47,768 nt of DNA from Saprospiraceae bacterium. Lineage in GTDB: Bacteria; Bacteroidota; Bacteroidia; Chitinophagales; Saprospiraceae. Numbering within the stretch: the first letter of the stretch is position 1; every line of letters starts with the position of its first letter. The stretch is taken from NCBI GenBank assembly GCA_028279185.1, contig JANQSS010000049.1, forward strand, positions 1-47,768, read 5' to 3'. Position numbers and translations under genes: made by a program. Positions 26,986-35,669 of this stretch are shown in pieces. The notes under the pieces were generated by a model. It was not told where the DNA came from and searched no databases. It was given only the letters and a program-made list of their open reading frames with translations.

Positions 26986-27160
26986 GAAGTAGTTGTTTTA
27001 GTAATACCGTATTAAGATATTGTAATTCCATCAAAAGCAAACGACGAATTATACGTAAGAAGAATTTTGCTACGTCGTGGTAAAAAGTCAGCTATCGCCA
27101 AAATCAGCTTAGCACTACCAGTAATCAATATAAACGAGCTGAGATTAGTAAGGTAAAAAA

Positions 27161-27291
27161 CATGCATCCGATCACGAAATCTTTATAGAGGTCGGTAGCG
27201 GATTTGAACCGCTGTACGAGCTTTTGCAGAGCCCTGCCTAACCACTCGGCCAACCGACCACGTTTGCGGAATAAAACGTGTCGGATGCATG
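27161..27291 (-). repeat. 11-bp inverted repeat bracketing tRNA-Cys
   Basis: CATGCATCCGA at 27161-27171 and TCGGATGCATG at 27281-27291 are perfect inverted copies on either side of the tRNA gene (17 and 21 nt from its ends). In the minus-strand transcript the two arms would pair around the tRNA, and the 3' arm is followed immediately by six U residues (27160-27155), as in an intrinsic terminator. Confidence 0.8.
27189..27259 (-). tRNA. tRNA-Cys (anticodon GCA)
   Basis: 71-nt cloverleaf on the minus strand. The acceptor stem GGTCGGT (27259-27253) pairs with ACCGACC (27196-27190). The discriminator at 27189 is U, the cysteine identity base. The anticodon loop CUGCAAA carries GCA at 27227-27225 within a five-pair stem (one G-U), and the T-arm has GGTTCAAATCC. 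The 3' CCA is not encoded. A 7-bp inverted repeat (CACGTTT/AAACGTG, 27259-27280) abuts the 5' end. Confidence 0.95.
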
Positions 27292-27348
27292 CGCTTGTTG
27301 AGCAGCCTTCTAACCTAAGTTAGAAGACCCTCATTTCTGAGAGCGGCC

Positions 27349-27378
27349 CAAAGATAGCATATTTCTATTTTTGCAAAA
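27349..27378 (-). promoter_or_regulatory. Candidate promoter of tRNA-Cys
   Basis: On the minus strand TTTTG (27378-27374), a 17-bp spacer and TATCTTTG (27356-27349), which fits the TAnnTTTG consensus exactly. The spacer is about 2 bp shorter than usual. It overlaps the start codon of the divergent DJ-1-family gene. The predicted leader is about 80 nt and contains an 8-bp hairpin (CTTCTAAC/GTTAGAAG, 27307-27326). Confidence 0.45.
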
Positions 27379-28145
27379 TGAAGATTCTCAAGATTCCGTT
27401 TTCTTCGTTGACTTGCATACTCCTCCTTCTTGCATGCTCGCCAGATTCTCAATCAACATCGAACACCAAACCAAAAGAAGAAACGTATCAAGTAACTCGA
27501 CCACCAGCAGGTGACAACCCATATCAGGTGGCATTTCTCATCATGGATGGCGTATATAATACCGAATTAACAGCTCCTTTTGACATTTTTCATCACACTG
27601 TTTTTAGGGATGGCATTCGACCTATGCGCGTTTTTACGGTGGCAAAACAGCGTAATCCAATTATCACATTTGAAGGTTTAAGAATTGTACCTGATTATTG
27701 CTATCTGCAAGACAGCTTACCTCCTATTGATATTTTAGTTGTTCCAAGCGCAGAAGGGCATCTCGATGTAGATTTGAAAGATGAGGCCATGCTCTCCTTT
27801 GTTCGAAAGGCGGCCCAACGAGCGCAGTTCGTAACTTCCCATTGCGATGGGGCATTTGTTCTGGCCAAGGCAGGATTGTTAGATGGACATGCTTCTACCA
27901 CGTTCCCATCGGATATCGTAACCTACAAGAAAATGTTTCCACAATTAGAAGTGGTCAGCGACGTACTTTTCGTTCATGACGACAAATTTATCACGTCAGC
28001 CGGTGGTGCCAAATCATTCGAAGCTTCTCTCTATTTATGCGAGCTGTTGTATGGAAAGGAAGTCGCCCTTAAACTTGCGAAAGGACTAGTGATCAATTGG
28101 AACCTCGCTGATGTTCCACATGCGGTGGTCGGCGTCCGAATGTAA
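27378..28145 (+). CDS. DJ-1/PfpI-family lipoprotein (class I glutamine amidotransferase-like)
   Basis: 255 residues. The N-terminus MKILKIPFSSLTCILLLLAC ends in a lipobox (LLAC), so the protein is predicted to be exported and lipid-anchored. Residues about 45-240 are a DJ-1/PfpI-type domain: VAFLIMDGVYNTELTAPFDI at the start, ILVVPSAEGHLD, and the nucleophile elbow FVTSHCDGAFVLAKAGLLDG with a conserved Cys. This matches the N-terminal amidotransferase-like domain of FtrA/GATase1-type AraC regulators and of isonitrile-hydratase-like proteins, but there is no helix-turn-helix domain here. Catalytic activity is possible (Cys present, small-molecule or glyoxalase type) but the substrate is unknown. 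Confidence 0.88.
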   Translation: MKILKIPFSSLTCILLLLACSPDSQSTSNTKPKEETYQVTRPPAGDNPYQVAFLIMDGVYNTELTAPFDIFHHTVFRDGIRPMRVFTVAKQRNPIITFEGLRIVPDYCYLQDSLPPIDILVVPSAEGHLDVDLKDEAMLSFVRKAAQRAQFVTSHCDGAFVLAKAGLLDGHASTTFPSDIVTYKKMFPQLEVVSDVLFVHDDKFITSAGGAKSFEASLYLCELLYGKEVALKLAKGLVINWNLADVPHAVVGVRM

Positions 28146-28158
28146 CCTTCCCCCTCTC

Positions 28159-28203
28159 CGTGGCTTTCGACTTCGTGAGCAGCCCACGAAGTCGAAAGCC
28201 ACG
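28159..28203. repeat. Perfect 19-bp inverted repeat between the DJ-1 and SH3 genes
   Basis: The arm at 28159-28177 (CGTGGCTTTCGACTTCGTG) is exactly reverse-complemented at 28185-28203, with a 7-nt loop AGCAGCC. It starts 14 bp after the DJ-1 gene's stop. There is no T-tract on either side, so it is not a standard intrinsic terminator. It could still stop or stabilise the upstream transcript. Confidence 0.9.
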
Positions 28204-28303
28204 AATTCTCATTCGGCAACAGCACATCCTCATCTACCACACCAATCGGTATTTGACCCATTTACCTTGCAGTCATAATTGTTCACCTAAAAACACAAAC
28301 ATC

Positions 28304-29065
28304 ATGAAAGGTATTATTGGGCAACTGATCATCTGCGTACTATTTGTCAGCACACTTTTTGGCAACCCTAGTGACACTTTAACCGATAACAACACATTCG
28401 GATATGAACGACATACAGGTACCACTTTAATCGTACACGCCATCAATGGATTGAAATTGCGGCTCGAACCTTCATTCAAAGCACAAACTATTACTGTTTT
28501 AGATTATGGAGAGGCCTTAACACTCTTGGGTGACACTCCGGAGGGTGAGCCCTTCAACATTGGGTATGCCACCGGGAAGTGGGTACATGTGGATGTAAAT
28601 GGAATTGACGGGTATGTTTTTGACGGATTTACATCCACATTACCAATCCCCGAGGTGATTCCCCACACAACCTATTTAACTACCGTTCTCGAACGTTATG
28701 CGCATGGCAATTTTAAATTGCTAACGACGGATACGATTGCACGAAGTAGCGAAATGGACGAACGATTTCATGTTAAATATAAATTCACTTTTGAAGATAA
28801 TATTCGAATGAATTACAATGCCTATTGGCAGTCGGAATCCATACGGCTCGATATTCCAAACATTCGAATCATGGATGCCTATCACCTGGTCAAGGCCCTG
28901 CTGACCGTCAGTGACCTAAAACACTTGTACGGACAAGAGTTGGTTTTTAAAATCAATGATTACGGCCATATTTATGAAATATCCGATAGGTTTAAAGAGG
29001 ACATAATAATTCGTGATCGTGGTGAATTTATTTCAATTGAATTTAAGACATATGTAGGCTGCTAA
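28304..29065 (+). CDS. Exported bacterial SH3-domain protein
   Basis: 253 residues from the ATG at 28304, which starts the signal peptide (MKGIIGQLIICVLFVSTLFG). The frame is open upstream to 28160 but runs through the inverted repeat. Residues about 40-115 are an SH3b-type domain: LIVHAINGLKLRLEPSFKAQ, TITVLDYGEALTLLG and GKWVHVDVNGIDGYVFDGF follow the usual 'lnvRsgPs...vl..l..G..v.v.....W..V...g..GyV' pattern. The C-terminal ~130 residues are unrecognised and strand-rich. SH3b domains commonly bind cell-wall peptides; the exact role here is unknown. A terminator hairpin lies 100 bp downstream. Confidence 0.82.
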   Translation: MKGIIGQLIICVLFVSTLFGNPSDTLTDNNTFGYERHTGTTLIVHAINGLKLRLEPSFKAQTITVLDYGEALTLLGDTPEGEPFNIGYATGKWVHVDVNGIDGYVFDGFTSTLPIPEVIPHTTYLTTVLERYAHGNFKLLTTDTIARSSEMDERFHVKYKFTFEDNIRMNYNAYWQSESIRLDIPNIRIMDAYHLVKALLTVSDLKHLYGQELVFKINDYGHIYEISDRFKEDIIIRDRGEFISIEFKTYVGC

Positions 29066-29165
29066 AGACTTAACCTGTTGCGGCGGAAATAGCCAACTAT
29101 ACAAACAAAAATTAGAAATACGCCTCGTAAAAGTATGAGGCCTACAGTGAGAGGGACTGTTGATC

Positions 29166-29203
29166 AGCACGCCGAACTATTTCGGCGTGCTATTTTTACT
29201 TTT
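29166..29203 (+). terminator. Intrinsic terminator after the SH3-domain gene
   Basis: AGCACGCCGAA (29166-29176) pairs perfectly with TTCGGCGTGCT (29181-29191) across a CTAT loop and is followed by ATTTTTACTTTT on the plus strand. It sits between the SH3 gene and the convergent AsmA-like gene. There is no U-tract in the minus direction, so it acts mainly on the plus-strand transcript. Confidence 0.88.
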
Positions 29204-29209
29204 ATCCTA

Positions 29210-31708
29210 CTAAAATTTCTCCAGGTATTTCAACATTTTCTCATCTTCTAATTGCTCAGGAATATCCTGATCCAATATTTGACTTTGATATCGGTTCTGA
29301 ATATCGAATTTTTCTGACAATCCCTGTATAATTTCGTCCCGAATAAATAAAGACCGTTGAAATTTATTTTTAGCTCGTCGTTTGTTAGCACGATATGAAA
29401 AATTATCAATAGGACCGTCGAGTACATAGTACAGGTTAAAAAATCCTGAATGTCGGGCCCTGGTCAGGTGCAGTCCCCTGTTATGTCGCTTAATCTTTTT
29501 TGCTAAAACCTGACCTGCGTTTAAGCGAATTGCATAGTTGATATTATTATCGAGAGTTTGATGACCTGCTATAGTCAAGTTTGCTGCGTTACTTTGGATA
29601 AACATTTCTGGTAAGAAAAATCTACCGTTTTGAACTTTAAAAACATTGTTAAGTGAAGAAAACTTAATTCGTGCAAGATCTTCAACATGGATATATGAGG
29701 CAAATTGCTGGAAGAGCGGAACATTATGAAGTTCTCCCTTTTGAATACGAATTCCTCCTATTAAATCAAGGCTTTTTTGCTGCCAAGGTCGGCCAGGTAT
29801 ATATCGAAATGTCATTGCACACTGTAAATCTCCATGTCCCACTATTTGTGAGGAAACTATCTGAGACTGGCCAAAGTTCTCCCACTCTTCAAACAACAGA
29901 CGTATATCTGTCCCATGTGTTTCAACATCCACATCAGTGTTACCGTCTCGAAAATCGTGTTTCATATTTCCCGAAACAGACCCGCTGCAATAATCAAAAT
30001 TCGAATTTAAAAGGAGATTGTTTCCAGTCAAATTTATACGTGAATCAACATTGTGTAAGTTGATTGCATTATAGATGACGTGATCAACCTTCGTTTTGAT
30101 TACTAAATTAAATTCATCAGTAAATTTATCGTTAACCGTTTTGGTCTGGGCCGCTTGCCGACTGATTTCGGTAATAAAATGATCAAGATGAAATTTTGCT
30201 GATTTTATATCTAATGCATATTCCTTTTTCATTAAATCGAATGACCCGGCCACATCATGCTCCTCGCCAAGCATACGTATTATACTTGGAAACATTTTTA
30301 TCGATTGTGTATTGACTTCTAGCAGGCCTTTTTCAAAATTGAACCCAAGTCCCGTAAGCATACCACCGACATCAAAAAGCCTCAGCTTTCCTTTATAATC
30401 CAATTGACCATTTCGATAACGAAGTCCTAAGCTATCGATTTGTACCAAGCCCTGGGTTTTAACGATCATATCGGGTATAATTTCGGGGTTGATATCTGCA
30501 AGATTGAAAATGCCTTTTAGGCTCGAACGAAAATTTATATCATCGAAATTTTTAAGCTCGACCATTAATCCGATGTCTTTATTTTGATATTCTCCTTTTG
30601 CCTTTTCGCAAATCAGCCGTCCAGCTTCGTTCGCCCCATAATTAAACAGTATGTCGGAGGTTACATTCTTAATCGGAAAAATCAATGCATCATGCGAAAA
30701 GGCAACATCTTGTACTTTTCCTTTTAATTGGATATGTGGGATATTACCATCGGCTAATCCGCCTTTTATTTCACCTAGCAATCTATAACTCCCTGATATT
30801 TTATAGGTCTCCAGCGCTGTTAACCAATTGAATGGAAGGAGAGTTGGCAACGCCTCAATGCGGCCAATGATTTCATTAAATGTTAAATTAATTTCCGATG
30901 ATGAAGCATCCGGTTTATCTAACTTTCCGACAAATGAAAAATAGGTGTCTGCAAGCTGAAATTTACTCGCGCGAATGGTGATCATATCACTTTTACCGGA
31001 TGAAGTCAAGTGCCCATCAATTGGAATTTCAGAAAAGTAATTTTGCCCGCTCAACGACATTGACTTTCCAATTGCAGTTACATCCATTTCGGCAATAAAT
31101 TCATCGGCCAGAAGCTTAAAGGCGATTTGGGCATCTATATTAATTAAATGGATAAAATGTTTTTCTTTCCTATCCTGAAATATAAAATCAACATCTTCAA
31201 GAGTTAAGTTCTCAAAATCCAACTCAACATTTCTCGATCGTTTATCCGATTGTGAAGTGAATTGAAAATTCGAATTCCCTTTTTCATCTTTTTGAAAATT
31301 AATTCGCCCGTGCCGTATGACAATGTTATTTCCATCAAATTCTCCGGATAATGCCTTCCAGAAAGTAAAAGAGCATAAAGCCTCTTGAGCCGTCAGAATA
31401 GGCTGATGATTTTTCGTAGCTAGTTCAATGTCCGCAATGCCCACGGAGATGTTAGGGAAGGCGGAATACGGGTCCACTTTTATATTTCGCATGTCGACAA
31501 CAACCCCAGCCTCTTTCAATCGGGATTTAACTTCATGTACAAGGGCATCTTGGTTGAGATAAACAAAAAGCGTAGCCGCTCCAAGTAAGAAGAGAAATGA
31601 TATGCAAAGCGAGATAATGACTTTTTTGATCAACTCAAATAATTCTTGTTTCGGTTTATAAATGACAAATGCTTCGGTTACACTCGTGCAGAGATCGTGC
31701 CAGTACAT
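29210..31708 (-). CDS. AsmA-like envelope protein
   Basis: 832 residues from the ATG at 31708; a TTG at 31723 is also in frame. A single N-terminal transmembrane segment (VIISLCISFLFLLGAATLFV) is followed by the AsmA-type start QDALVHEVKSRLKEAGVVVD and YSAFPNISVGIADIELA, then a long series of beta strands. The C-terminal portion has LTIAGHQTLDNNINYAIRLN, the AsmA_2-like region common in Bacteroidota. The family is anchored in the inner membrane with a periplasmic beta-groove, and is implicated in phospholipid transport and outer-membrane assembly. No partner gene is adjacent. It is convergent with the SH3 gene across a terminator. Confidence 0.88.
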   Translation of the reverse strand: MYWHDLCTSVTEAFVIYKPKQELFELIKKVIISLCISFLFLLGAATLFVYLNQDALVHEVKSRLKEAGVVVDMRNIKVDPYSAFPNISVGIADIELATKNHQPILTAQEALCSFTFWKALSGEFDGNNIVIRHGRINFQKDEKGNSNFQFTSQSDKRSRNVELDFENLTLEDVDFIFQDRKEKHFIHLINIDAQIAFKLLADEFIAEMDVTAIGKSMSLSGQNYFSEIPIDGHLTSSGKSDMITIRASKFQLADTYFSFVGKLDKPDASSSEINLTFNEIIGRIEALPTLLPFNWLTALETYKISGSYRLLGEIKGGLADGNIPHIQLKGKVQDVAFSHDALIFPIKNVTSDILFNYGANEAGRLICEKAKGEYQNKDIGLMVELKNFDDINFRSSLKGIFNLADINPEIIPDMIVKTQGLVQIDSLGLRYRNGQLDYKGKLRLFDVGGMLTGLGFNFEKGLLEVNTQSIKMFPSIIRMLGEEHDVAGSFDLMKKEYALDIKSAKFHLDHFITEISRQAAQTKTVNDKFTDEFNLVIKTKVDHVIYNAINLHNVDSRINLTGNNLLLNSNFDYCSGSVSGNMKHDFRDGNTDVDVETHGTDIRLLFEEWENFGQSQIVSSQIVGHGDLQCAMTFRYIPGRPWQQKSLDLIGGIRIQKGELHNVPLFQQFASYIHVEDLARIKFSSLNNVFKVQNGRFFLPEMFIQSNAANLTIAGHQTLDNNINYAIRLNAGQVLAKKIKRHNRGLHLTRARHSGFFNLYYVLDGPIDNFSYRANKRRAKNKFQRSLFIRDEIIQGLSEKFDIQNRYQSQILDQDIPEQLEDEKMLKYLEKF

Positions 31709-31723
31709 TCGCCCCGGTTTCAA

Positions 31724-32044
31724 AAAACTCCCAATACCGGATTGTGGTATCCTTTAACAGGAAAGTTTTATACGAAATTTAGATTCAGCTAATCTTGAGC
31801 AAAGGAAAATAGTATGAAAAGCTGAATTTACTCCTCCGTATGAAATATTGAAACCAAAGGTGAATCCTCAGTGCAATTGGAGAAGGTAGCCTACGCATTG
31901 TGAAGAGCTTAAAAAACAGAGTGCGTTGATTCCATCCCGACTCTCGTCCACGATTGATCGAAATCCTCTCTTCCTACAGTGATCATTCGCTGAAGCAAGT
32001 AAGCCAATTCCATATCGGCTTTATATTTCAGTTCAGTCGGCAGG
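31724..32044. other. Non-coding stretch between the AsmA-like gene and the tRNA-Val promoter
   Basis: About 320 bp with no open frame of note, no strong hairpin and no convincing promoter for the AsmA-like gene that I can see. It must hold the 5' region of that gene. Confidence 0.6.
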
Positions 32045-32075
32045 CTTGCATAGTTTAGTATATGGTGTATATTTG
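32045..32075 (+). promoter_or_regulatory. Promoter of tRNA-Val
   Basis: CTTG (32045-32048), exactly 19 bp, then TATATTTG (32068-32075) fits the Bacteroidota TTTG-N19-TAnnTTTG promoter at all but one base. The predicted transcript start is near 32082, about 27 nt before the tRNA. No terminator is seen after the tRNA, so the transcript may continue into mfd. Confidence 0.75.
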
Positions 32076-32108
32076 CGTCCCGTTTTTAAGCGGAATTTGA
32101 TCGGTTGA

Positions 32109-32186
32109 GGGCGATTAGCTCAGTTGGTTCAGAGCGCCTGGTTTACACCCAGGAGGCCGGGAGTTCGAGTCTCTCATCGCCCACCA
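32109..32186 (+). tRNA. tRNA-Val (anticodon TAC), CCA encoded
   Basis: Acceptor stem GGGCGAT (32109-32115) pairs with ATCGCCC (32176-32182), discriminator A at 32183, CCA encoded at 32184-32186. The anticodon stem CCTGG/CCAGG encloses TTTACAC with anticodon TAC at 32144-32146. The D-loop has AGCTCAGTTGGTTCAGAGC and the T-arm GGGAGTTCGAGTCTC. Confidence 0.96.
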
Positions 32187-32263
32187 ACGCTTATAGCATA
32201 GCGAATTACCCATAGCTCTTACGATTATTCGTCTCTATTAGGCGATAGAAAAAGGTAAGCCGT

Positions 32264-35200
32264 ATAAATCTGCAAAGTCTCATACAGCAATATGCAGAAT
32301 CGGAAACTGCCCGGCAACTAATTCCTGCGAAAGGCGATCCGAAACGGATGCTCCTACCCGACACCAAAGGTTCAGTGACCCAATTCTATCTTACCGCCGC
32401 AGCCCAAATAGGACTCAGGCACATCCTTTACATCGCTCCAGATAAAGAATCTGCAGCATACATTTACAATGACCTGGTTAATCTTGCAGATCATGATCGT
32501 GTATTTTTTTTGCCTGACTCATTCAAACGCCCAGGTAACTACACTCGATTTCAATCCTCCAATGCGTTAGCGAGAACGGAGGTTCTGAATCAAATTACGC
32601 TTCTCAAACAACCCTATGTTGTAGTTAGTTATCCCGAGGGTCTAATGGAAAAGTCGGTTGATAGCACCTTGCTGGCCAAACACCGAATTCAAATGAAAAA
32701 AGGTGACATCGTGGATATCGATACAATCATTGATGTCCTTTTGGAATATGGCTTTGATCGTACAGATTTTGTATTCGAACCGGGGCAGTTTTCCATTCGA
32801 GGTGGTATTGTTGATATATTCTCATTTGGAAGTGAATGGCCATATCGCATCGAATTATTCGACGAAGAAGTGGAAAGTATTAGGCTGTTTCACCCAACAG
32901 ATCAACGCTCGTTAAAAAATATTGAACAGCTTGGTATCGTACCCGACGTCAATAAAAATTTTATGACGTCGGAAAAATCCAATGTACTTCGATCTATACC
33001 CAAAGAAGCACTATTGGTATTTTCAGATTTCAACTTTACACTCGACCGATGGAACCAGGCATTTGAATCTATGCAAGCGGCAAGTAAAGAATTGAAACTT
33101 ATTGAGCCAGAAAATGACGCCGTAAAAGCTATACTAGACAAGGATGCCATACAATCGTCTAGCGAATTCGTAGCGGATATCGAATCGTTTTCGTTACTTT
33201 TTTTGAAGGACCCTCACGTATCGATCAGCTGGACTAAAAACATACAAAGCTCATCGAAACCGCAACCCGAATTCAATAAAAATTTCAATTTACTAATTGA
33301 TGATTTAAAGGAATTAATAGATAATGGGTACACCGTATATCTTTTTGCTGAAAACCCAAAACAAATACAGCGATTTTACGCCATATTTGAAGATCTTGAA
33401 GTGCCTGCACATTTTATAGCCGTTAATAAATCATTGTCCAGAGGATTTATCGATGATGATCAAAAAGTCGCTTGTTATACGGATCATCAAATCATAAAAC
33501 GATTTCATAGATATCGACTAAATAGAGGTTATTCGAAAACTGACTCACTCAACATGCGAATGCTCCGTGAATTGCGTCCTGGAGATTTTGTAACACATAT
33601 TGATCATGGAGTTGGACGGTATTCGGGCCTAGAAAAAATTGATATATCGGGACACATCCAGGAATCCGTGCGTCTAATTTACCAAAATAATGATGTCCTA
33701 TATGTAAGTATTAATTCACTTCATAAAATTGCGAAATATTCAGGTAAAGAAGGTCGTGCTCCCAGGCTGAGTAAGCTTGGAAGCGACACTTGGGAAAAAA
33801 CCAAGAATAAAACAAAGCGCAAAGTCAAAGATATTGCCAGCGAGTTAATAAAACTCTACGCTAAGCGAAAGGCTTCGCAGGGTTTTGCTTTTCCGGCGGA
33901 TGGATATTTACAAAACGAGCTGGAAGCATCATTTATCTATGAAGATACACCCGACCAGCAAAAAGCCACTCAGGATGTTAAAGCCGACATGAAAAAACCT
34001 TATCCGATGGACCGATTAATTTGTGGGGATGTTGGTTTTGGCAAAACAGAGATTGCCATGCGTGCCGCATTTAAAGCTGTTCTTGGCGGAAAACAGGTTG
34101 CTATTTTGGTTCCTACAACCATTTTGGCACTCCAACATTTTAGAACATTTTCCGATCGACTCGCTCCATTTGGAACTACTGTTGACTATCTTAATCGATT
34201 TCGATCAACGAAAGAAAAGAACGCAGTAATAAAAAAACTCGCCTCAGGAGAAATAGATATCATCATTGGCACACATGGCCTACTCAACAAAAAAATAAAA
34301 TTTAACGACCTCGGATTATTGGTCATTGATGAAGAACAAAAATTCGGTGTTGCGGCTAAAGAAAAATTACGAAAAATAGCCGTAAACGTCGACACCCTGA
34401 CACTCACGGCAACACCTATTCCTCGTACATTACAATTCTCATTGATGGCCGCCCGTGACATGTCAATCTTGCGAACGGCACCTCCTAATCGGCGTCCGAT
34501 ACATACGGAAGTTCGCATCTTCAATGAAGAATTAATTCGGGATGCCATCGATTTTGAAGTCAACCGAGGTGGTCAGGTCTTTTTCGTTCACAATAGAGTA
34601 AAGTCTCTTATCGACATCGGCGCCATGCTCAAAAAAATATGTCCTGATGTATCAATGGCAATGGCGCATGGACAAATGGACCCCGACAAATTGGAACGTA
34701 CACTGGTGGATTTTATTGATGGCGCTTTTGATGTCTTGTTGAGCACAAATATTATTGAGACTGGACTCGATATTCCTAATGTAAACACAATAATTATTAA
34801 TAACGCCCATCAGTTTGGCATGAGTGACCTTCATCAATTGCGGGGTCGTGTAGGGCGGTCAAACAGGAAAGCCTACTGTTATCTTTTTGCGCCACCCTTG
34901 GGTGCCTTGACACCTGATGCCAGAAAAAGATTGCAGACACTAGAAGAGTTTTCTGATCTCGGAAGTGGTTTTCACATTGCCATGAAGGATATGGATATTC
35001 GGGGTGCCGGAAATCTACTTGGTGCGGAGCAAAGCGGATTCATTAGTGATATAGGATATGAAACCTATCAGAAAATTTTAAATGAAGCCATTACGGAACT
35101 CAAAGAAAACGAGTTCAAAGAATTATTCGAAGAAGAGATTGCGACCAAAACACAATATGTACGCGATGTAATTGTAGACACCGACTTGGTCATGATGATT

Positions 35201-35659
35201 CCGGGTTCTTATATTCGAAATGTCCAGGAACGTCTGAATATCTATACTGAAATTGATCGATTGGAAACGGCCGAAGATGTTGAGCGTTATAAGGAAATGC
35301 TTCTGGACCGATTTGGCCCCTTACCGGAAGAAACCTCGTGTCTGTTTTTGGCGTTAGCAATACGATGGTCTTGCCGCAGACTTGGTTTTAGTCGTGTGAT
35401 TTATAAAAATGACGTGCTTCGTCTCTTTTTTGTGGAAGATGCGCAGTCTTCCTATTTTGAGACACCGGTCTTTCATTCGATTATGCAGTTTGTAGCCATG
35501 CATGGCGGAGAAATAGGATTGCGGATAAAGGAGAACAGAAACAGACTTTTCCTCATTCGAGATGAAGTGGAGACAATGAAAGACATAATTTCTTTGTTAG
35601 AAACGATTGAAAAAAAGCTAGAAGAGATGAAGATTGAAACGAAAACCTTGGAAAATTAA
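32264..35659 (+). CDS. mfd: Transcription-repair coupling factor Mfd
   Basis: Superfamily 2 translocase that removes stalled RNA polymerase from DNA lesions and recruits UvrA. Domain order: UvrB-like N-terminal module; CarD-like RNA-polymerase-interaction domain (LRPGDFVTHIDHGVGRYSGL); helicase domain 1 with Walker A GDVGFGKTEIAMRAAF, IDEEQKFG and TATPIPRTL; helicase domain 2 with STNIIETGLDIPNVNTIII and QLRGRVGRSNRKAYCYL; the TRG-like MDIRGAGNLLGAEQSG; and the C-terminal TRCF domain. The first ATG is at 32348, but homologous-looking sequence (NLQSLIQQYAESETARQLIP) precedes it with no ATG/GTG/TTG before a stop at 32246. I place the start at the ATA at 32264, 8 nt after an AAAGG, giving 1131 residues; the conventional start would give 1103. 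Confidence 0.93.
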   Translation: MNLQSLIQQYAESETARQLIPAKGDPKRMLLPDTKGSVTQFYLTAAAQIGLRHILYIAPDKESAAYIYNDLVNLADHDRVFFLPDSFKRPGNYTRFQSSNALARTEVLNQITLLKQPYVVVSYPEGLMEKSVDSTLLAKHRIQMKKGDIVDIDTIIDVLLEYGFDRTDFVFEPGQFSIRGGIVDIFSFGSEWPYRIELFDEEVESIRLFHPTDQRSLKNIEQLGIVPDVNKNFMTSEKSNVLRSIPKEALLVFSDFNFTLDRWNQAFESMQAASKELKLIEPENDAVKAILDKDAIQSSSEFVADIESFSLLFLKDPHVSISWTKNIQSSSKPQPEFNKNFNLLIDDLKELIDNGYTVYLFAENPKQIQRFYAIFEDLEVPAHFIAVNKSLSRGFIDDDQKVACYTDHQIIKRFHRYRLNRGYSKTDSLNMRMLRELRPGDFVTHIDHGVGRYSGLEKIDISGHIQESVRLIYQNNDVLYVSINSLHKIAKYSGKEGRAPRLSKLGSDTWEKTKNKTKRKVKDIASELIKLYAKRKASQGFAFPADGYLQNELEASFIYEDTPDQQKATQDVKADMKKPYPMDRLICGDVGFGKTEIAMRAAFKAVLGGKQVAILVPTTILALQHFRTFSDRLAPFGTTVDYLNRFRSTKEKNAVIKKLASGEIDIIIGTHGLLNKKIKFNDLGLLVIDEEQKFGVAAKEKLRKIAVNVDTLTLTATPIPRTLQFSLMAARDMSILRTAPPNRRPIHTEVRIFNEELIRDAIDFEVNRGGQVFFVHNRVKSLIDIGAMLKKICPDVSMAMAHGQMDPDKLERTLVDFIDGAFDVLLSTNIIETGLDIPNVNTIIINNAHQFGMSDLHQLRGRVGRSNRKAYCYLFAPPLGALTPDARKRLQTLEEFSDLGSGFHIAMKDMDIRGAGNLLGAEQSGFISDIGYETYQKILNEAITELKENEFKELFEEEIATKTQYVRDVIVDTDLVMMIPGSYIRNVQERLNIYTEIDRLETAEDVERYKEMLLDRFGPLPEETSCLFLALAIRWSCRRLGFSRVIYKNDVLRLFFVEDAQSSYFETPVFHSIMQFVAMHGGEIGLRIKENRNRLFLIRDEVETMKDIISLLETIEKKLEEMKIETKTLEN

Positions 35660-35669
35660 ATTGGCAATG

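Noticed and set aside
27366-27373. TATTTTTG, a perfect -7 consensus, just before the DJ-1 gene
   Set aside because: It is only 4 bp from the ATG, which would put the transcript start at or after the start codon, and no -33 element is found.
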